From Craterostigma plantagineum (Eukaryota > Streptophyta > Magnoliopsida > Lamiales > Linderniaceae): DNA of 64,000 nucleotides. The stretch is from contig JAPQWV010000660.1 of the NCBI GenBank assembly GCA_027422505.1, positions 1-64,000 of the forward strand, given 5' to 3'. Under the pieces are notes generated by a model. That model saw nothing but the letters and a program-made list of their open reading frames with translations. It searched no databases and was not told the origin of the DNA. The stretch's first letter is position 1. Each line of letters opens with the position of its first letter. The translations under genes were made by a program, and so were the position numbers. Shown one piece after another: positions 23,985 through 37,081 of this stretch.

Positions 23985-25980
23985 CTTCCTCCTACAAATC
24001 ACGAAAACCCACAACGCAAATCACCCCAAAAAGAAGATCAAAATAAACGTTCAAAGTCGAACGAACGAAGCAATAAGATACCCAGCTGCTCAGATCGGTA
24101 TGTATAATATATAGCTGAAAAAGAGCTGCGGTGGTTGACGATGTTGATCTGCGATTGGCAGGCAAATTGGTGAAAAACTGAGATTAAAAAATTCAGCGCA
24201 AAGAGTTCAGCGGTCACAGTCGTTGGTTCAACCAAGAGTTTGTTAGTCCTTGGCTCAGCGTGTCTCAATACAACACATTTATAACTACTACTATTATTAT
24301 TATGATCGTATAATCTGTAAAGACGTATAAATAAAGGTATAAACTTTCGCGTAAAATCTGAGTCATTACAGTAATCGTTAAGTAATCTCCTTTGTGAGAG
24401 TACTAATGATGAATCACATGGCTCGATTTAAGTAGAAGTAAAACTGCTTCTATTCTTTGGATCTGAAATGGCCTCGTCAAGTGGAACAAGAATAGAAAAG
24501 GTTACATTCTCATAAAACAAACTTCAGTAGCCATTTCAACTTGAGTTTTTGCATAGTCGTTCATGATTTCATTAGCCTTCTTTATCCACTACAAGACAAA
24601 GGTGGGCTTGGCTGTTAGTTTATGAAATAAAATGACCATTGGGCCATATTATTACAGCCTAATACTTGTCAGATATGTATTAAATTTAAATGGCCCAATG
24701 AATATGGGCACGTTTACACGCCCTAAGAATCCTTTGGCCCGAAATAAGTTGAAATGAAGGAGAAAGAAAGGAATGGTCCTTGAAAAGATTCTTGCATTTC
24801 TCAATAAAGTTAAAAGCAAAAGCGTTCGTGATGAATGAGAATATTGCTCGTTAACTTTTTGATTAATCCCACGTAGTAAGAAGAACACCATCTCCTAAGC
24901 TTTTGATTCAGCTTTTGCTTCCACTTTCTTGGTAAGAAAAGAATGAATGATTCAAGCTAAGATTGCATGTTGTTACAACAATCATATATAAGCAATTTAA
25001 AACAATTCGCAAGCCATGCGTGCCATAGTAGGATGAAAATGAAATAACATAACATGACGGAACATGAAAATCCAGCTATAGTATAATTAATTGTCCCCAT
25101 GTGCAAAGACGGTGTTGAAAACGCCAATTGGTTAGCTTGTCTTGGGCCAAGCTAGTGACCAACTTACTTCTTATGTTATACAAATATTTAAAATATATTG
25201 GGAAAAGAAAACAAATTTTCTATCAACGAAAAAGAAGGGGTAAAGCCTAGAGAAGACACATGGTAACCGCGGTCCGTTTTATTTATTTATTTATTTATTT
25301 AATAAACCATAACTTGGATTGTTTTGTTGGGAGTTGGAACCAAGAATCTTGAAAAACATTACAAATAGACACACAACCAACCAATCTAGTAGCTTTTGAC
25401 TTCGTATTAATAAAAAAAAAAACCTCAACGCACAATTGTCTGATTCCTTATAATTCAAGTGACAGAATTGCCCAAACCGCACATGGAAAAAAGTTACACA
25501 TGCCGGCCAGAGCGTTACATGCTTTTCCATAATGGAATGAAATACAACCGATAAGCCATAAAGAGAATCTTCAAATCTTCGTTCAAATTACTGCAAACTC
25601 GTTCCTTTCTTGCAATGCAATAAGCTAAGGTGTAAGAAAAAAGCCAATAATTCAGAAAAATCCTTCACAATTGAACAAAAGTCGATCATAACAACAAACA
25701 TGTCAAACAAGTTCATCATCATCAGCATAACGTTAACAATCAATCCTAAGTAACTCCTAACAAAACGGCAACAGATAAACGCAATCCAAGCCCGGCGAAG
25801 AAAAATCCGGCCAAACGACGACCAACTTACACCACACACACTAAAAACACAAAATTCACCGAAACAAAAAAAAAAAAAGGCTCTAACAACACAGAAAGAG
25901 TCCCACTCGCCGGATTCATCTTCCCCAGAATCGCATATCACTTCCATCTTTCCTCTCGCCCTTCGCCTTACGACAACAAA
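23985..25980. other. UXT promoter and PXC2-like 3' region
   Basis: The UXT leader, probably with an intron, occupies the first 250-300 bp. The 3' UTR of the PXC2-like gene lies just left of 25981. A short (TTTA)n repeat is at about 25278-25301. No further gene is seen between. Confidence 0.5.
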
Positions 25981-28974
25981 TCATCCCAAACTCCCAGAAT
26001 CTTCTTCGCCACCGCCCTCCTCGACGGGACACCTAATCAACTCCAATATGTTGACAACTTCAGACATGTCGGGCCTGTTCGAAGGAACCTGAGAAGTGCA
26101 TATCAATCCCAGTTTCATTACAGGGATCGCCTCGTCGACGGGGAACTTCCCCTGAAGCTTAGCATCGACGCAATCCTCGACCTTTCCCTCCTCCAAAGCT
26201 TCCCTCACCATATCGCACAGCACCACCACGTCGTCCTCCATGTACTCGACGGGCCTCTTCCCAGTAATCACCTCAAGCACCAAAACCCCAAAACCATAAA
26301 CGTCGCACTTTTCCGTTATCTTCACCGTCTTGCACGCAAACTCGGGCGCCATGTACCCCAAAGCGCTCTGTATCTTGCTGCTTAGAACATATCTGTCGAG
26401 CATAGGAAGCAAGCGAGCCAATCCGAAGTCAGCCACCTTCGCCTCCCCCGACTCATCCAACAGCACGTTGCTCGATTTAAGGTTGTAATGGATCACGCCC
26501 ATCTTGTGCAGATGGGCCAGCCCGCGGGCCGCCCCGAGCACAACCTCGAACCGTTCGTTCCACGAAAGGTGGGTCCCACTGACCGTTTCGTGGAGACGCT
26601 TGTACAGGGTCCCGCCCGAGACGTACTCGTATATGATGAGCTGCAAGGAGGGCGTCCAATAGTAACCGTCTAGAGCCACTAGGTTGGCGTGCCTCGCCTT
26701 TCCGAGAACCCTGACCTCCCTTTCGAAGTCTTCCTGGGACTTGACTAGGCTCGAGACGGTCAGCTTCTTTATGGCGACCGACCGCCCGTCCCTCAGAACG
26801 GTTCGGTAGACCGACCCGAACCCGCCCCGGCCCAATTCGCAGTCCTTGTTGAGCAGCGCGTGGGTCCCAGCGCTGCTGAAGTCGGGCCCGCCCGAGAACA
26901 TCACCAGCTTGCCAGAATCGCCCCCCTCGGTGGAGTTCGAGCGGCTGAAGTCGCCTTCGCCGTCGCCGGGGGAGTAATCGTACGCGGCGGCGGTGCGGGG
27001 AACGGCGGCGGCGGTTCGAACCCTGAGGTTCAGCACGGTGATGGCAAGCACGCCGACGATTATTGCGGCGGCGGCGGCGATGGCGATTAGGGCGGAGATG
27101 CTGAGGATTTTCTTGCTTCGCCCGAGGCTCTGAGTGATGGTGTTGGGCTCTGAGGGGTTCGTGTCGTTAGGGTTTAGGACGAGGGGCTTGGGAAGAACGG
27201 TCGGGCAAGTTCTGTTTACGGCGGCCCCGCAGAGGTTAGGGTTGTCTGAAAGTGACGAAGGGTCGATGGTGTTGAAGAAGGCGCCGCTCGGCAGTTCGCC
27301 TTGGAGTTTGTTGTGGGAGATGTTAAGTCTTTGTAGGTGTACGAGGTTTGCTAGCTGCTTTGGGATCGTGCCCGACAGTTTGTTGAAGGAGAAGTCGATT
27401 TCTTCGAGGTTGGAGAGCTTGGCTAACGATGGAGGAATCGGGCCCGTTATTTCGTTGTGCGCTAGGGACCTGCGGGCGAGTGCTTGATTAAGACGAGGAA
27501 AACTGTAGCAAAAGATGATGAGAAAGGAGAATGTAATAGAAACTTACAGGGATGTAAGAGATGGAAGTGATCCTATTTCTGTAGGGATGCTGCCGTTCAA
27601 ACGGTTCTCGCTGAAGTCGAGAATGCTTAAGGACTTCAACTGTTCGATGCTTGAAGGGATGCCGCCGAGGAATTCGTTTTCTGCCATTTTCAGAGATTGT
27701 AAGCTGGTTAAATCGCCGAGGGACGGTGGGAGCTTGCCAGATAACTGATTCCCCGAGATATCTAAGTGCACGATCTTCTTCCTCGAGTTTTCCAGCGAAG
27801 AAGAAAATGGGTCGCCTATGTTTCCGTTCAGTTTGTTATCTGATAAGAGGATTTGCTGCAAGCCGAGCTTGAACAGCCATGAAGGAACGGCACCAGTTAA
27901 AGAGTTACGACTAACATCAACGGCCAAAAGATTCATACAGCTACTCAAAGCATCGGGTAAAATTCCAACGAGGGCGTTCTGGGATACGTTTAAGACCTTC
28001 AAAGATTGAAGCTTTCCTAACGAAGATGGAATTTCGCCGTGGAGAAGATTAGCTGAAAGGTCGAGCGTCTCGAGGCTGATCATACCTCCAATCCAATCGG
28101 GCACTTCGCCGGTGAAGTTATTACCACTCACGATCAGATTATTACACAAAGAAAGCTTCTGCATTGTGCTGGGAATCTCACCAGAAAATGCGTTTCGACT
28201 CAAATCGACGGATCTCAGCAGCAAGCAGTTTCCTATCCCATCAGGAACCGAACCAGTAAACCTATTATTTCTCAAATTCAACGCCCTCAAATTGTTCAAA
28301 CCTGAAATTTGCAGGGAGATTTCGCCCTCCAGCAAATTGTCGGACAAATCGAGCGATCTAAGGCCAGGCAATGACCAGATTTCTGCAGGCAACAGACCAG
28401 AGAACTGATTTCCAGACAATTTGAGAGACGCAAGGGTCGAGCAAGAGCCTAAACTCGCAGGAACTGGCCCAGAAAACTTGTTGTTGGCCAAGGAAATGGA
28501 TCTCAAAGAACCACATTGGGCAAACAAATCGCTGCTGATTGTCCCTGAGAACCCATTCTCACTCAAATCAAGTTCCCTCAAATCAGATAGCTGACTTAAA
28601 CTAAGTGTGATGGTACCAGTTAGATTGTTTCTAGACAGCGAAAGCTTACGCAGAAATTTCAGCTGAAGCAAACCTCTGCCCAGCTTCCCAGAGAGGCCAA
28701 AGCCATCGATGACTAGATCGGAAACCCTGTTTGATTTAGGGTTGCATCTAACGCCAGCCCAACTGTTGCAAGGGCTGTCGTCTTCTTCGTTCCACGAGCT
28801 TAGCTTCCCATCAGGATCTTGCAGGTCGGCTTTGAACACAATTAGCCCAAGAACGTCGTCGTTCAGAGAAGGGCTCAGAGCTTGTAATAACAGCGGTGGT
28901 AGAGTACAGATTAGGAATAGAACACTGAAGATTATGATTCTCATTTTTCGAAGACTCCCAAAAGATAAAAACAT
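25981..28974 (-). CDS. PXC2: LRR receptor-like kinase, PXC2/At5g01890 type, atypical catalytic loop
   Basis: Two exons, 27548-28974 and 25981-27469, give 971 residues; relatives have about 970. Order: signal peptide (MRIIIFSVLFLICTLPPLLL after a short extra N-terminus), LRR N-terminal cap (NDDVLGLIVFKADLQDPDGK), about 20 leucine-rich repeats, one membrane helix near 593-618, a juxtamembrane segment, and a kinase domain. GRGGFGSV is at about 689-696, the VAIKK lysine near 710, and DFG near 823. The HRD motif reads HYN (about 803-805), so the catalytic Asp is Asn. Homologues in this clade also carry HYN and are annotated as probably inactive kinases. PXC-type receptors are linked to vascular and secondary-wall development. 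Translation may start at 28974 or at the next in-frame ATG at 28944, which gives a tighter signal peptide. The single intron sits within the LRR region as in the family. Confidence 0.94.
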
Positions 28975-31586
28975 CAGAATGAACTACACGATTGCTTCCA
29001 TTAGATGAACCCAGCAGCGAAGTTTAACCCCTTTTCCCCAGTTAAATGGGAGTACGAAGAAATAGTGCCGAATTACAGACAGTAGTAGTCAACTACACCG
29101 TAGAAAGTTCTTCAAAATAGGGAAAACCAAACTGCTTACAGTTACAGATATGTGAGCTATAGATGGGCCACTAAAGGTCTTCGACACTCAACGGCTAGAA
29201 ATAAACTCAAAACCACGACTCTTTAAAGAAGAGAGAGACCCTTATCTGCCAAGCACTACAAACCCAGAAACCGAATGGGAGAAGAAACGCGAGATGAATA
29301 TTTACGGAACGGGAGCTGATAGAGGAAACAGTGCTGCAATGTAGAGATTGTAGTAAGTTTCTGTAATGAAATACGAGTTGAATGTAAGAAACTGGCCGGA
29401 ATATATAATACGTTGTCGGTAGAAACGCCGGAAAACGGGGAACTTCCTCACAGCGGCAGTGCGTGGAGGCTTTTAAATCTCTCTCCCTCCCCTCTCTCTC
29501 TCTCTCTTGGTGGTGGTGGTGGTGTGTGCGTGTGTGTGTTGGCACTTATTGCGAGACAGAGAGTGGGTGAGAGAAGGCGCGTTTTAATGTAGAAATAAGA
29601 TGGTGAGGAGCTTTTATTATGCAATACACGTGGCAACATTTGATTGCCTAGACTTAAATCCTACGTGGATTTCATTTACTAGGGAGACGAGACCACGAGG
29701 TTATTCTTTTTCTTTTCCACTTTCGATGCATTTAATGCTGCTTCATTCGTATAAATATTATCTGCAAAGTTATATAAAAATGATATAAAGTTACACATTC
29801 TTGATAAGTATGCATGTTTATTATTTAGTAGGTGGTGACAATAAATAAGGTCGAGTAAATAGTGGGGTTACACTACACTACAGTCTACACATTGTGCAGA
29901 GTTTTTTGAGAGGGACTACACAGTTTTTTGCTTTATAACCCCTTTTTGCTTTGCTTTTAAATTATCAAAAGAAAAAGAAAAATAGTATTCTTAATCAACT
30001 TTTGTACTTATAATATTGTGATGCCTCTTAATATTAAGCATAGTATTTTATAAAAATCACCATTTTTGTCTTAATTTCGTAATAATCCTTAGTTCAATGT
30101 CGTCGCATTGGCTATCAAAGTCAAACGCTGGAAAACAAAAGCCTATGCCTATCTATCTCTCCTTCCGTGACTTGACGGCGTCAAGACTATCAATTCAAAG
30201 GAAAAAGCGAAGGGGAAACTTACAAACGCTCAACGACAAAACTGGACGTCCGTTAGGTCAATTTTCACATTCTGTGAACAACGGTACCCTATTTTTTCGA
30301 AGCTTACAAAAGCTTGGTAACAAAAAGAGGAAAAAGGAGGAAAAAAAGGACGAAAGATAAAAAAGAAATGGTAAAAAAGAGAATGAAAGAGAAAGAGATG
30401 ATAATATTCTTTCGATCTTATAGTAGTAAGAAAGGGCCATACCACTTTAGACTTTTTAACATGGTTACAATAAATTAATTAAATGCATTAACGAGACATT
30501 ATAATAGGAAGAATGGTCAAGACAGAGGAGTAAATGTAATAAAAAAAGTGACAAGGCCAACGACATAAATTGAATTAAATCACATTAGTATTTAATTGGT
30601 AGAGGTCACTGGGAAGCGTATCCTACTGCACCCACCTATCTGCTTTCCTCTGCCTCTGTCTATTTTATTAAATTCTTCTAATGTGATGAATCTTTACAGC
30701 TCACTAATTCTGGTCTCAACATTATATTATTAACGTAACACTATAAAAAAATCGAATTGTGACAGGAATCCAAGGAACATTTTCCACCTCTGGCCCAATT
30801 TCCACCTGACTCAAAGAGGCTTTTTTCAGTGAGCCCATTCTTGGAATAGGCCCAACTACTGAGCCCATTTTTTTTCTTTTTAATTCTTGATAATATATAT
30901 TGGAAGAACACTTGCTATTCATAAAATCGCCTATTTATGTTAATTGATTAAAATTTAGGAGATCATTCCAAATCCCGAGTTTGATTCAAAAAAGAAGTTC
31001 AAAGTGTTTAGATCTCTACCGTATATCTACTAGGAACTTGTGTAACCACCGATATTTCCGATAAATAAACTCTTTTTTTTTTTAATTTCAATACTAGTAA
31101 TGTCATATAGTTCATCAAAAGTACAAGAATAACTGCAGCATTATAACGTGACATCATTCATTCATGTTGTAATGTAACAACTACCTTCAATTCTCGCAAT
31201 AAATGCGGATGAGCTCAGACTGATCCACAGCATTAAATGAACAAAATCTCAAAGGATTCAAATGAGATTGTACTGAAAAGGTAGTAATAAAAAAAAAAGA
31301 TAATAAATGAGGTTGGTGAATGTTAAAGGATCTTGCAGAGCAGTGTGGAGATACGATAAGCAAGTGCGTTTGATTCTGTCAAGAATAATATTAAGGGTGA
31401 GGATTCAATGTAGTGTGATATCATAGAATATGTGTTGTAATATATATTAATGTAGTACTTCCATCGAAAAAAGAAAAAGAAAAGTGCCACCGCCGAAGAA
31501 GATCACGCAGTATCCGTGACAAAACCCTATACAGAGAAATAGTTTGAAGGAGAAAATCTCAGCACCATTATTATTACTCTCTAGCT
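28975..31586. other. PXC2-like leader/promoter and intergenic DNA
   Basis: The minus-strand PXC2-like leader probably lies in 28975-29450. A CT tract followed by (GGT)n and GT runs is at about 29485-29540. The rest, to the response-regulator promoter, is AT-rich with purine-rich patches near 30310-30400. No gene is recognised. Confidence 0.5.
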
Positions 31587-31593
31587 TATATAA
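31587..31593 (+). promoter_or_regulatory. TATA box of the response regulator gene
   Basis: TATATAA occurs about 105 nt upstream of the start codon. Confidence 0.5.
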
Positions 31594-31694
31594 CTACAGA
31601 AGGGATCCTTTGGTTAGAGAGTGCGTGTTTGTGCGTGTAATTTGCGGAGGACTTTTTTGAAGGTTGAAGAAAAAACAGTACTTTGAAAAAAAAA

Positions 31695-32522
31695 ATGGCT
31701 GCTTCTTCTGCTGCAAAATTAGAACAAGAAGTCCATGTTTTGGCTGTTGATGACAATCTTATTGATCGTACTATTGTTGAGAAGTTGCTAAGGAACTCAT
31801 CTTGCAAAGGTGAATATATATTTGTATTGAATTAAGTGTATATGCAATTTTAGATTCTTTTATATCGTGCATGTTAGAAAAAAATAATGATTTTTTTTTT
31901 TATCGTCCTTCTCTCAGTGACAACTGCAGAAAATGGATTGAGGGCTTTAGAGTATCTTGGATTGTTAGGAGATGACAAGCACACTTCGGCTATGGACAAA
32001 GTATGCCGTTTTTTCACGAACTATGTCATAATTATTATTATAGATATATGTTTAACACATACTTATTGAAGCTGATCTTAACTTAATTATTGTAATGCAA
32101 CAGCCAGAGTCGAAGGTGAATATGATCATCACGGATTATTGCATGCCTGGAATGACAGGATACGAGCTGCTCAAGAAAATTAAGGTAAATATTATAATCC
32201 ATTTCCTTATTTTTTTTTCCATTTGAAAAAAACTGTTTCAAGATTAATTTTTTGATAAATCCCCACAGGGATCATCGGTTATGAAAGATGTCCCAGTCGT
32301 AATCATGTCGTCCGAGAACGTACCTGCGAGAATTAACGAGTAAGAATTACAAATATTCTGTTTACCTATCTATTTTATGTGTTTATTATTATATGCATGC
32401 TATTATTTGTTATTGAATGGAATAGGTGTTTAGAAGAAGGCGCAGAGATGTTTATGCTAAAGCCGCTAAAACAGTCCGATGTGAAGAAACTGAAATGCCA
32501 GGTGTTGCGCTGTCGGAATTAA
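31695..32522 (+). CDS. ARR17: Type-A cytokinin response regulator, ARR16/ARR17 type
   Basis: Five exons (31695-31809, 31918-32000, 32104-32184, 32269-32339, 32426-32522) encode 148 residues, essentially a bare receiver domain with short ends as in ARR16 and ARR17. Acidic pocket residues are D19-D20, the phospho-acceptor is D77 in [15 protein letters not shown], the switch residue is S107 in VVIMSSEN, and the conserved lysine is K129 in FMLKPL. The end [11 protein letters not shown] resembles the ARR16/17 C-terminus and lacks the longer tails of ARR3-9. Type-A regulators take phosphate from histidine phosphotransfer proteins and dampen cytokinin signalling. All introns are GT-AG. ARR16 and ARR17 cannot be told apart here. 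Glyoxalase II follows 390 bp downstream on the same strand. Confidence 0.93.
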
Positions 32523-32911
32523 GGAAGACACAGATTTTAGACAGTACATTTATTTAGTTATGGTGTTTGTCTTTGGCTTGCTTTGGTCTCACTTATCCTT
32601 AAAACTAAAATCTCAACCTCGTATTTTACATAATAAATCAGCGAATAATCTCTATTTCAATTAAATCAGTGTTTCATAGCTTACTCGACTCGACATTCTT
32701 GAAACTGGGCTATACTCTAAATGGGCCTATTGGGTTCGAATTAAAAGCCCAAATAAATTGGATTCTCGCTGACGTCACTTCCCTTCCACAGCTTTCCATT
32801 GTGTATAGTATATCTTCCATTCCATCGGCTTAGAAAGATAATACAATTTTCACTTGCAGAAAAAATAAAGAAAGAAAGAAAGAAAGAAAGAACGATCAAG
32901 TTGTTAAAAAT
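32523..32911. other. Response regulator 3' region and glyoxalase II promoter
   Basis: The 389 bp include site II-like words (GGGCTA, TGGGCC, AAGCCCAA) at about 32707-32752, suited to the glyoxalase II promoter, and an (AAAG)n tract at about 32868-32891 in its leader. Confidence 0.5.
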
Positions 32912-34455
32912 ATGCAGATCCTTCACATTCCATGTCTCGAGGACAACTACTCGTACATGTAATCGCACAATCATGATGCTCCGAAGTACATAAAGACGTG
33001 ATTTTTCAATCATAACCTCGTTCGGTACCCTTTATGGTAAAAAAGGCCTTCTTGTTTCGTACTATGTTGTAGGATCATCGATGATGCAACGAAAGAAGCA
33101 GCAGTCGTCGACCCAGTGGAGCCTCACAAGATTATTAGGGTTGCTGAGGAGAACGGCGTTCAGCTCAAGCTTATCCTTACTACTCACCATCACTGGTTTT
33201 TCTATCTATCTAATTCCTTTCTGTTCTATTTTTGCTGGTTTTTTGTTGAGTTGTGTTCTTGGTTCGAGACTCAGTTATTTATGCTGATATTGGTCTCTTG
33301 TCTGTCCATTTGAGCCCTAGTTGCCTAATTTAGAGTGATGGGGTTATTGCTGTGGAAGTAAAGCTCTGTTTTCTAGAGGATTGAAGATGTGTAAGATTCA
33401 TAGGATTGTCGACAAATTGCTTGCAATGATGATAAATGGTTGTTGTAGGGATCATGCTGGTGGCAATGACAAGATGAAGCAACTTGTGCCCGAAATCAAG
33501 GTTTTTGGGGGTTCTATCGATAACGTTCAAGGATGCACAAACAAGGTCGAAAACGGAGATAAATTAACACTAGGATCTGATGTCAACATACTGGCTCTTC
33601 ATACACCTTGGTCAGTAATGCACTTCTTTTTATTTGTAGATTCAATTATACCGAATCTTGTCATGAATAGACGATAAAATATGCATTAGCTCATATTATC
33701 TTACGTTCGATTCCAGCCACACTAAGGGGCATATAAGTTACTATGTCACTGGAAAAGGAGAAGAGGATCCAGCCGTATTTACAGGCGACACGCTGGTGAG
33801 TCGAGAACTTCTTGTAACTTCTCATTTGCGGAAGTATTCTATAACTCAAAAATTGGTATGTCGTCTCTCCTTTTTTCATTTCTGTTTCCTGAAGTTTGTC
33901 GCTGGATGTGGTAAGTTCTTCGAGGGAACTGCTGAACAAATGTATCAGTCATTATGCGTTACCTTGGGATCTCTGCCGAAGCCTACTCGAGTATTTTGTG
34001 GCCATGAGGTAATATCATGAACTGCCATGATATCGTCCTGCAACTATTTCCATTTTTGGAAAAGCATTCTGTTGCCGATTCGTCTTGTGTTTGCAATTGT
34101 GTTGCTTCAGTATACGGTGAAGAACTTGCGATTTGCGTCGACCGTCGAGCCCGAGAACGCAAAGATATCCCAGAAACTGTTGTGGGCAGAGCATCAGAGG
34201 AAGAACGACCTTCCAACTATTCCATCGACCATCGCTGAAGAATTGGAGACCAACCCTTTCATTCGCGTCGACTTGCCCGAGATACAGGTATGTAATAAAA
34301 ACTATACTGCTTTTCTTCCCCAGGATTTATATCACAACTAGCGACGAAAAGGCTTAATAAAAACTTGATTGATGGTTCAGGAAAAGGTGGGATGCAATTC
34401 TCCAGCTGAAGCCATCAAGGAGATTAGGCAGCGTAAGGATAACTGGAAAGGTTAA
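32912..34455 (+). CDS. GLX2-2: Cytosolic hydroxyacylglutathione hydrolase (glyoxalase II, GLX2-2)
   Basis: Seven exons (32912-32958, 33073-33195, 33449-33610, 33717-33795, 33895-34008, 34111-34287, 34381-34455) encode 258 residues, the same length as Arabidopsis GLX2-2. The metallo-beta-lactamase metal motif HxHxDH is split by an intron: HHHW|DH at about 54-59. Further ligands are the His in CHTKGH (about 112), the Asp in FTGDTL (about 135) and the His in FCGHE (about 174). The C-terminal glutathione-binding part has VKNLRFA and ends RQRKDNWKG. The enzyme hydrolyses S-D-lactoylglutathione to D-lactate and glutathione, the second step of methylglyoxal detoxification. No transit peptide is present (start [15 protein letters not shown]), which fits the cytosolic form. 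Confidence 0.96.
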
Positions 34456-35169
34456 ACAAGAGAACTTTTTCGTCTTATGCTTTGTATCATCCCATGTAAT
34501 AAATAAATAAATATGCACACCTCTCTGTAGTGAGTACGTCATACTGAACCTCTGTTTTCCCATATTTGCTTCAGAATCATTGGAAGGATGGTGTTTGACT
34601 TGTAATTCAGTAACCCCACCGCATTAACTTAAAGAAGACTTAGATCTGATTTCCGTACAATTCTTGAATAGTTGACCCATTCTATCCTAAAGTCTACACA
34701 TCGGATTATACGAAACACATGATAATCTGTTCTTTTCACGCACTTTAGTAACGTTACGTGTCATCGCCTAACACAGGTAAACGAAAGGAAACAGTAAAGG
34801 GTAAGAAAGTTTGAAGATTAGTAAAGGTGGGATTTTTAAAGAAAAGGATTATCTTCCAACAAATCTTCAATTCTTTAATCAGCAGATCAACTTGCGGCTT
34901 GCAGGCGCCTGGTTATATTAAACGTACGTACACATGTAAACACGTTTAATTTTCTGTGTCTTTCTTGAGTCGTTTTCAGTACTTGGCTTGCCATGCTAAT
35001 TAATTGTACTCGTTTCTGACTTTGTCTTTGTTTGAACCCTTCTGCATCACTGCCTCTGTCAAGCTTCTCACTTTTTCTTCACCGATGCAGCACGAAAGAT
35101 GTCCGCTTTAGCCATTATATTTTTCGTAATCTGAAGGGTTTTTTCTTCTTCTCTAAATCTTCTTCATCC
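34456..35169. other. Glyoxalase II 3' region and RING-protein promoter
   Basis: There are 714 bp between two plus-strand genes. A pyrimidine-rich leader precedes the RING-gene ATG. No other feature is recognised. Confidence 0.5.
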
Positions 35170-36939
35170 ATGGACACATCTGCAACAAGCTTAGAAGAAT
35201 CTGAGGCTAGAAGCGTAAATGGGCACAGCTCGACGACAGCCGTGCAGTTTCCAGACTTGAGATTCTTACAATCCCCACTCCAAAGCCTAGCTGGAAACCC
35301 GCGTATACCCACTATGACCCGACCCGATTACCCTTCTTCGGATGAAACTATGGAAAGTGAAAGTGGCCCTGGAGTTAGAAATAACGACGAGGTGTCGATT
35401 GGGATACAAGGGGATGAGGATGGCGTGGAGGAATATTTGAGTGGCAATAGGGAAAATACAGAGGCATCGACATATCAGAGATACGATATTCAACAAGCTG
35501 TGAAGTTGGTCGAGCAGATTCTACCCTTCTCTTTGCTCTTGCTGGTCGTCTTCATCAGGCAGCACCTGCAAGGTTGGACCTTTTTTTCACTTTGAACAAA
35601 CTTTCACTTCCATTTTAGTATTCTGTCTCAATGGCCAATGCTCTGTTTTCTTATGCAGCGTTCGTTGTCGCCGTTTATATTACTGCAGTCTTGATCAAGT
35701 CCGACGATATTCTCAGGAAACAAACAGCTCTAAAGGTCCTTACCCTTTTTGTCCTTCTCATGCTATCGACGCTCATATAATTTCATCCGCCGTTGGACTT
35801 TCTTTGCAGGGAGAAAGGCGATCCTCCGTTCTTCGCAGTTACTCTGCTCTGTTCACTCTTCACGTATTCGCCACATACCTCTGGAATCGCAAGGAAGGTC
35901 TTTTATATCCCCTGTTCATGATTCCCCCGAAGACAATCCCGCCTTTCTGGCATGCAATCTTCGTCGTCCTCGTCAATGGTACGTATCGCTTTTTTCTTAT
36001 TTCCTCCCTTCGCTAGTTCGAGTGCGTTCGAACACTGTCTTAATTTAATGCAGACACCATGGTAAGGCAGGCATCAATGGTCTTGAAGTTGGCTATCCTC
36101 ATGCATTACACGAATGGCCCTGGCCACGCTTTTCGTAGACAGGCGAGGAAACAAACAAACATAAAAAAGACGACACCATTTATTACCCGAAACTCATGTA
36201 ATTTCATGCTGTGCTTCTTACGATTACGTTCAGGGGCAAATGCTAACTGTTGTGGAGTATACCGCGCTTCTTTACCGCACGTTGATACCCGCCCCCATAT
36301 GGTATAGATTCTTTCTGAACGTCAAAGAGTATGGTAGCCTCTTCTCATCGCTGACCACCGGCCTCTACATGACCATGAAGCTCGCCTACATTGTCGAAAA
36401 GGTGGAGCCTTTTTCGACAAGTGAATCCTTTTCTGTTTTGCCATTGCAATCCTATGATGTTCTTGTCTTGGTTTTTCCAATAGGTTCACCATTTGGTTAC
36501 TGCTGCGAAGGCATTGTCGAGAAAAGAAGGCCATTACGGTTCTTACGCTACATCCCAACAGGTAATGTATTCCTTTTTTTCTTCGAAAAAAGTATCGGAT
36601 ATTCGTCGTTGAAATTTCCATGCGACGCCAGGTAAGTGAGGCGGGAGATAATTGCGCCATATGCCAGGAGGCTATGAGGGGCCCAGTCCTATTGAGCTGC
36701 AAGCATCTGTTCTGCGAAGAATGCGTCTCAGATTGGTTAGATTTTCTGTTAATTTTCTTTTCGTGATGATCGAAATCGAAACGTTATAAATATTACTGCT
36801 CTTTCTTTGGTCGATATATATATTTTTTTTTAGGTTCGAAAGGGAGCAGACTTGCCCGTTGTGTAGGGCGGTGGTTCGACCCGCCGAGCTGCGGTCCTTC
36901 GGCGACGGATGTACGAGTCTCTTCGTTTACTTCTTCTGA
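35170..36939 (+). CDS. Multi-pass membrane RING E3 ligase, RNFT1-like
   Basis: Eight exons (35170-35572, 35659-35735, 35810-35978, 36054-36142, 36234-36401, 36484-36561, 36632-36735, 36834-36939) encode 397 residues. The N-terminus (about 1-105) is acidic and disordered-looking. Several hydrophobic helices follow ([36 protein letters not shown] and others). A C3HC4 RING finger lies near the end: CAIC, then [16 protein letters not shown], then CPLC. This matches RNFT1/2-type endomembrane ubiquitin ligases, which in animals act at the ER; the plant role is inferred. The ATG at 35170 is the first in frame and has a good context (CCATGG). Intron 4 has a GC donor (AGACAG|GCGAGG) joined to TTCAG|GGGCAA, restoring [12 protein letters not shown]. 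Reading through it shifts into a stop. Confidence 0.9.
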
Positions 36940-37081
36940 TCTTCTTCAGATATCTGCATATAGTAGAAAGAGTGCATTCATTTTTCACTTCTTTCTTTGG
37001 TTTTGTAGTTTGATTTGTATGGTAGGAACTGTTATGTTGTAAGGGATGTAACAGTGTGTGTAGATTAGATAGATAGTCTAT

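Noticed and set aside
25588..25947. 119-codon minus-strand frame next to the PXC2-like gene
   Set aside because: It lies directly 3' of the PXC2-like stop codon, has Phe/Leu-rich AT-driven composition and no recognisable motif. It is most likely 3' UTR.
29820..31500. Possible hidden gene or retroelement between the PXC2-like gene and the response regulator
   Set aside because: No LTR pair, primer-binding site, polymerase motif or conserved plant protein segment was found in any frame.
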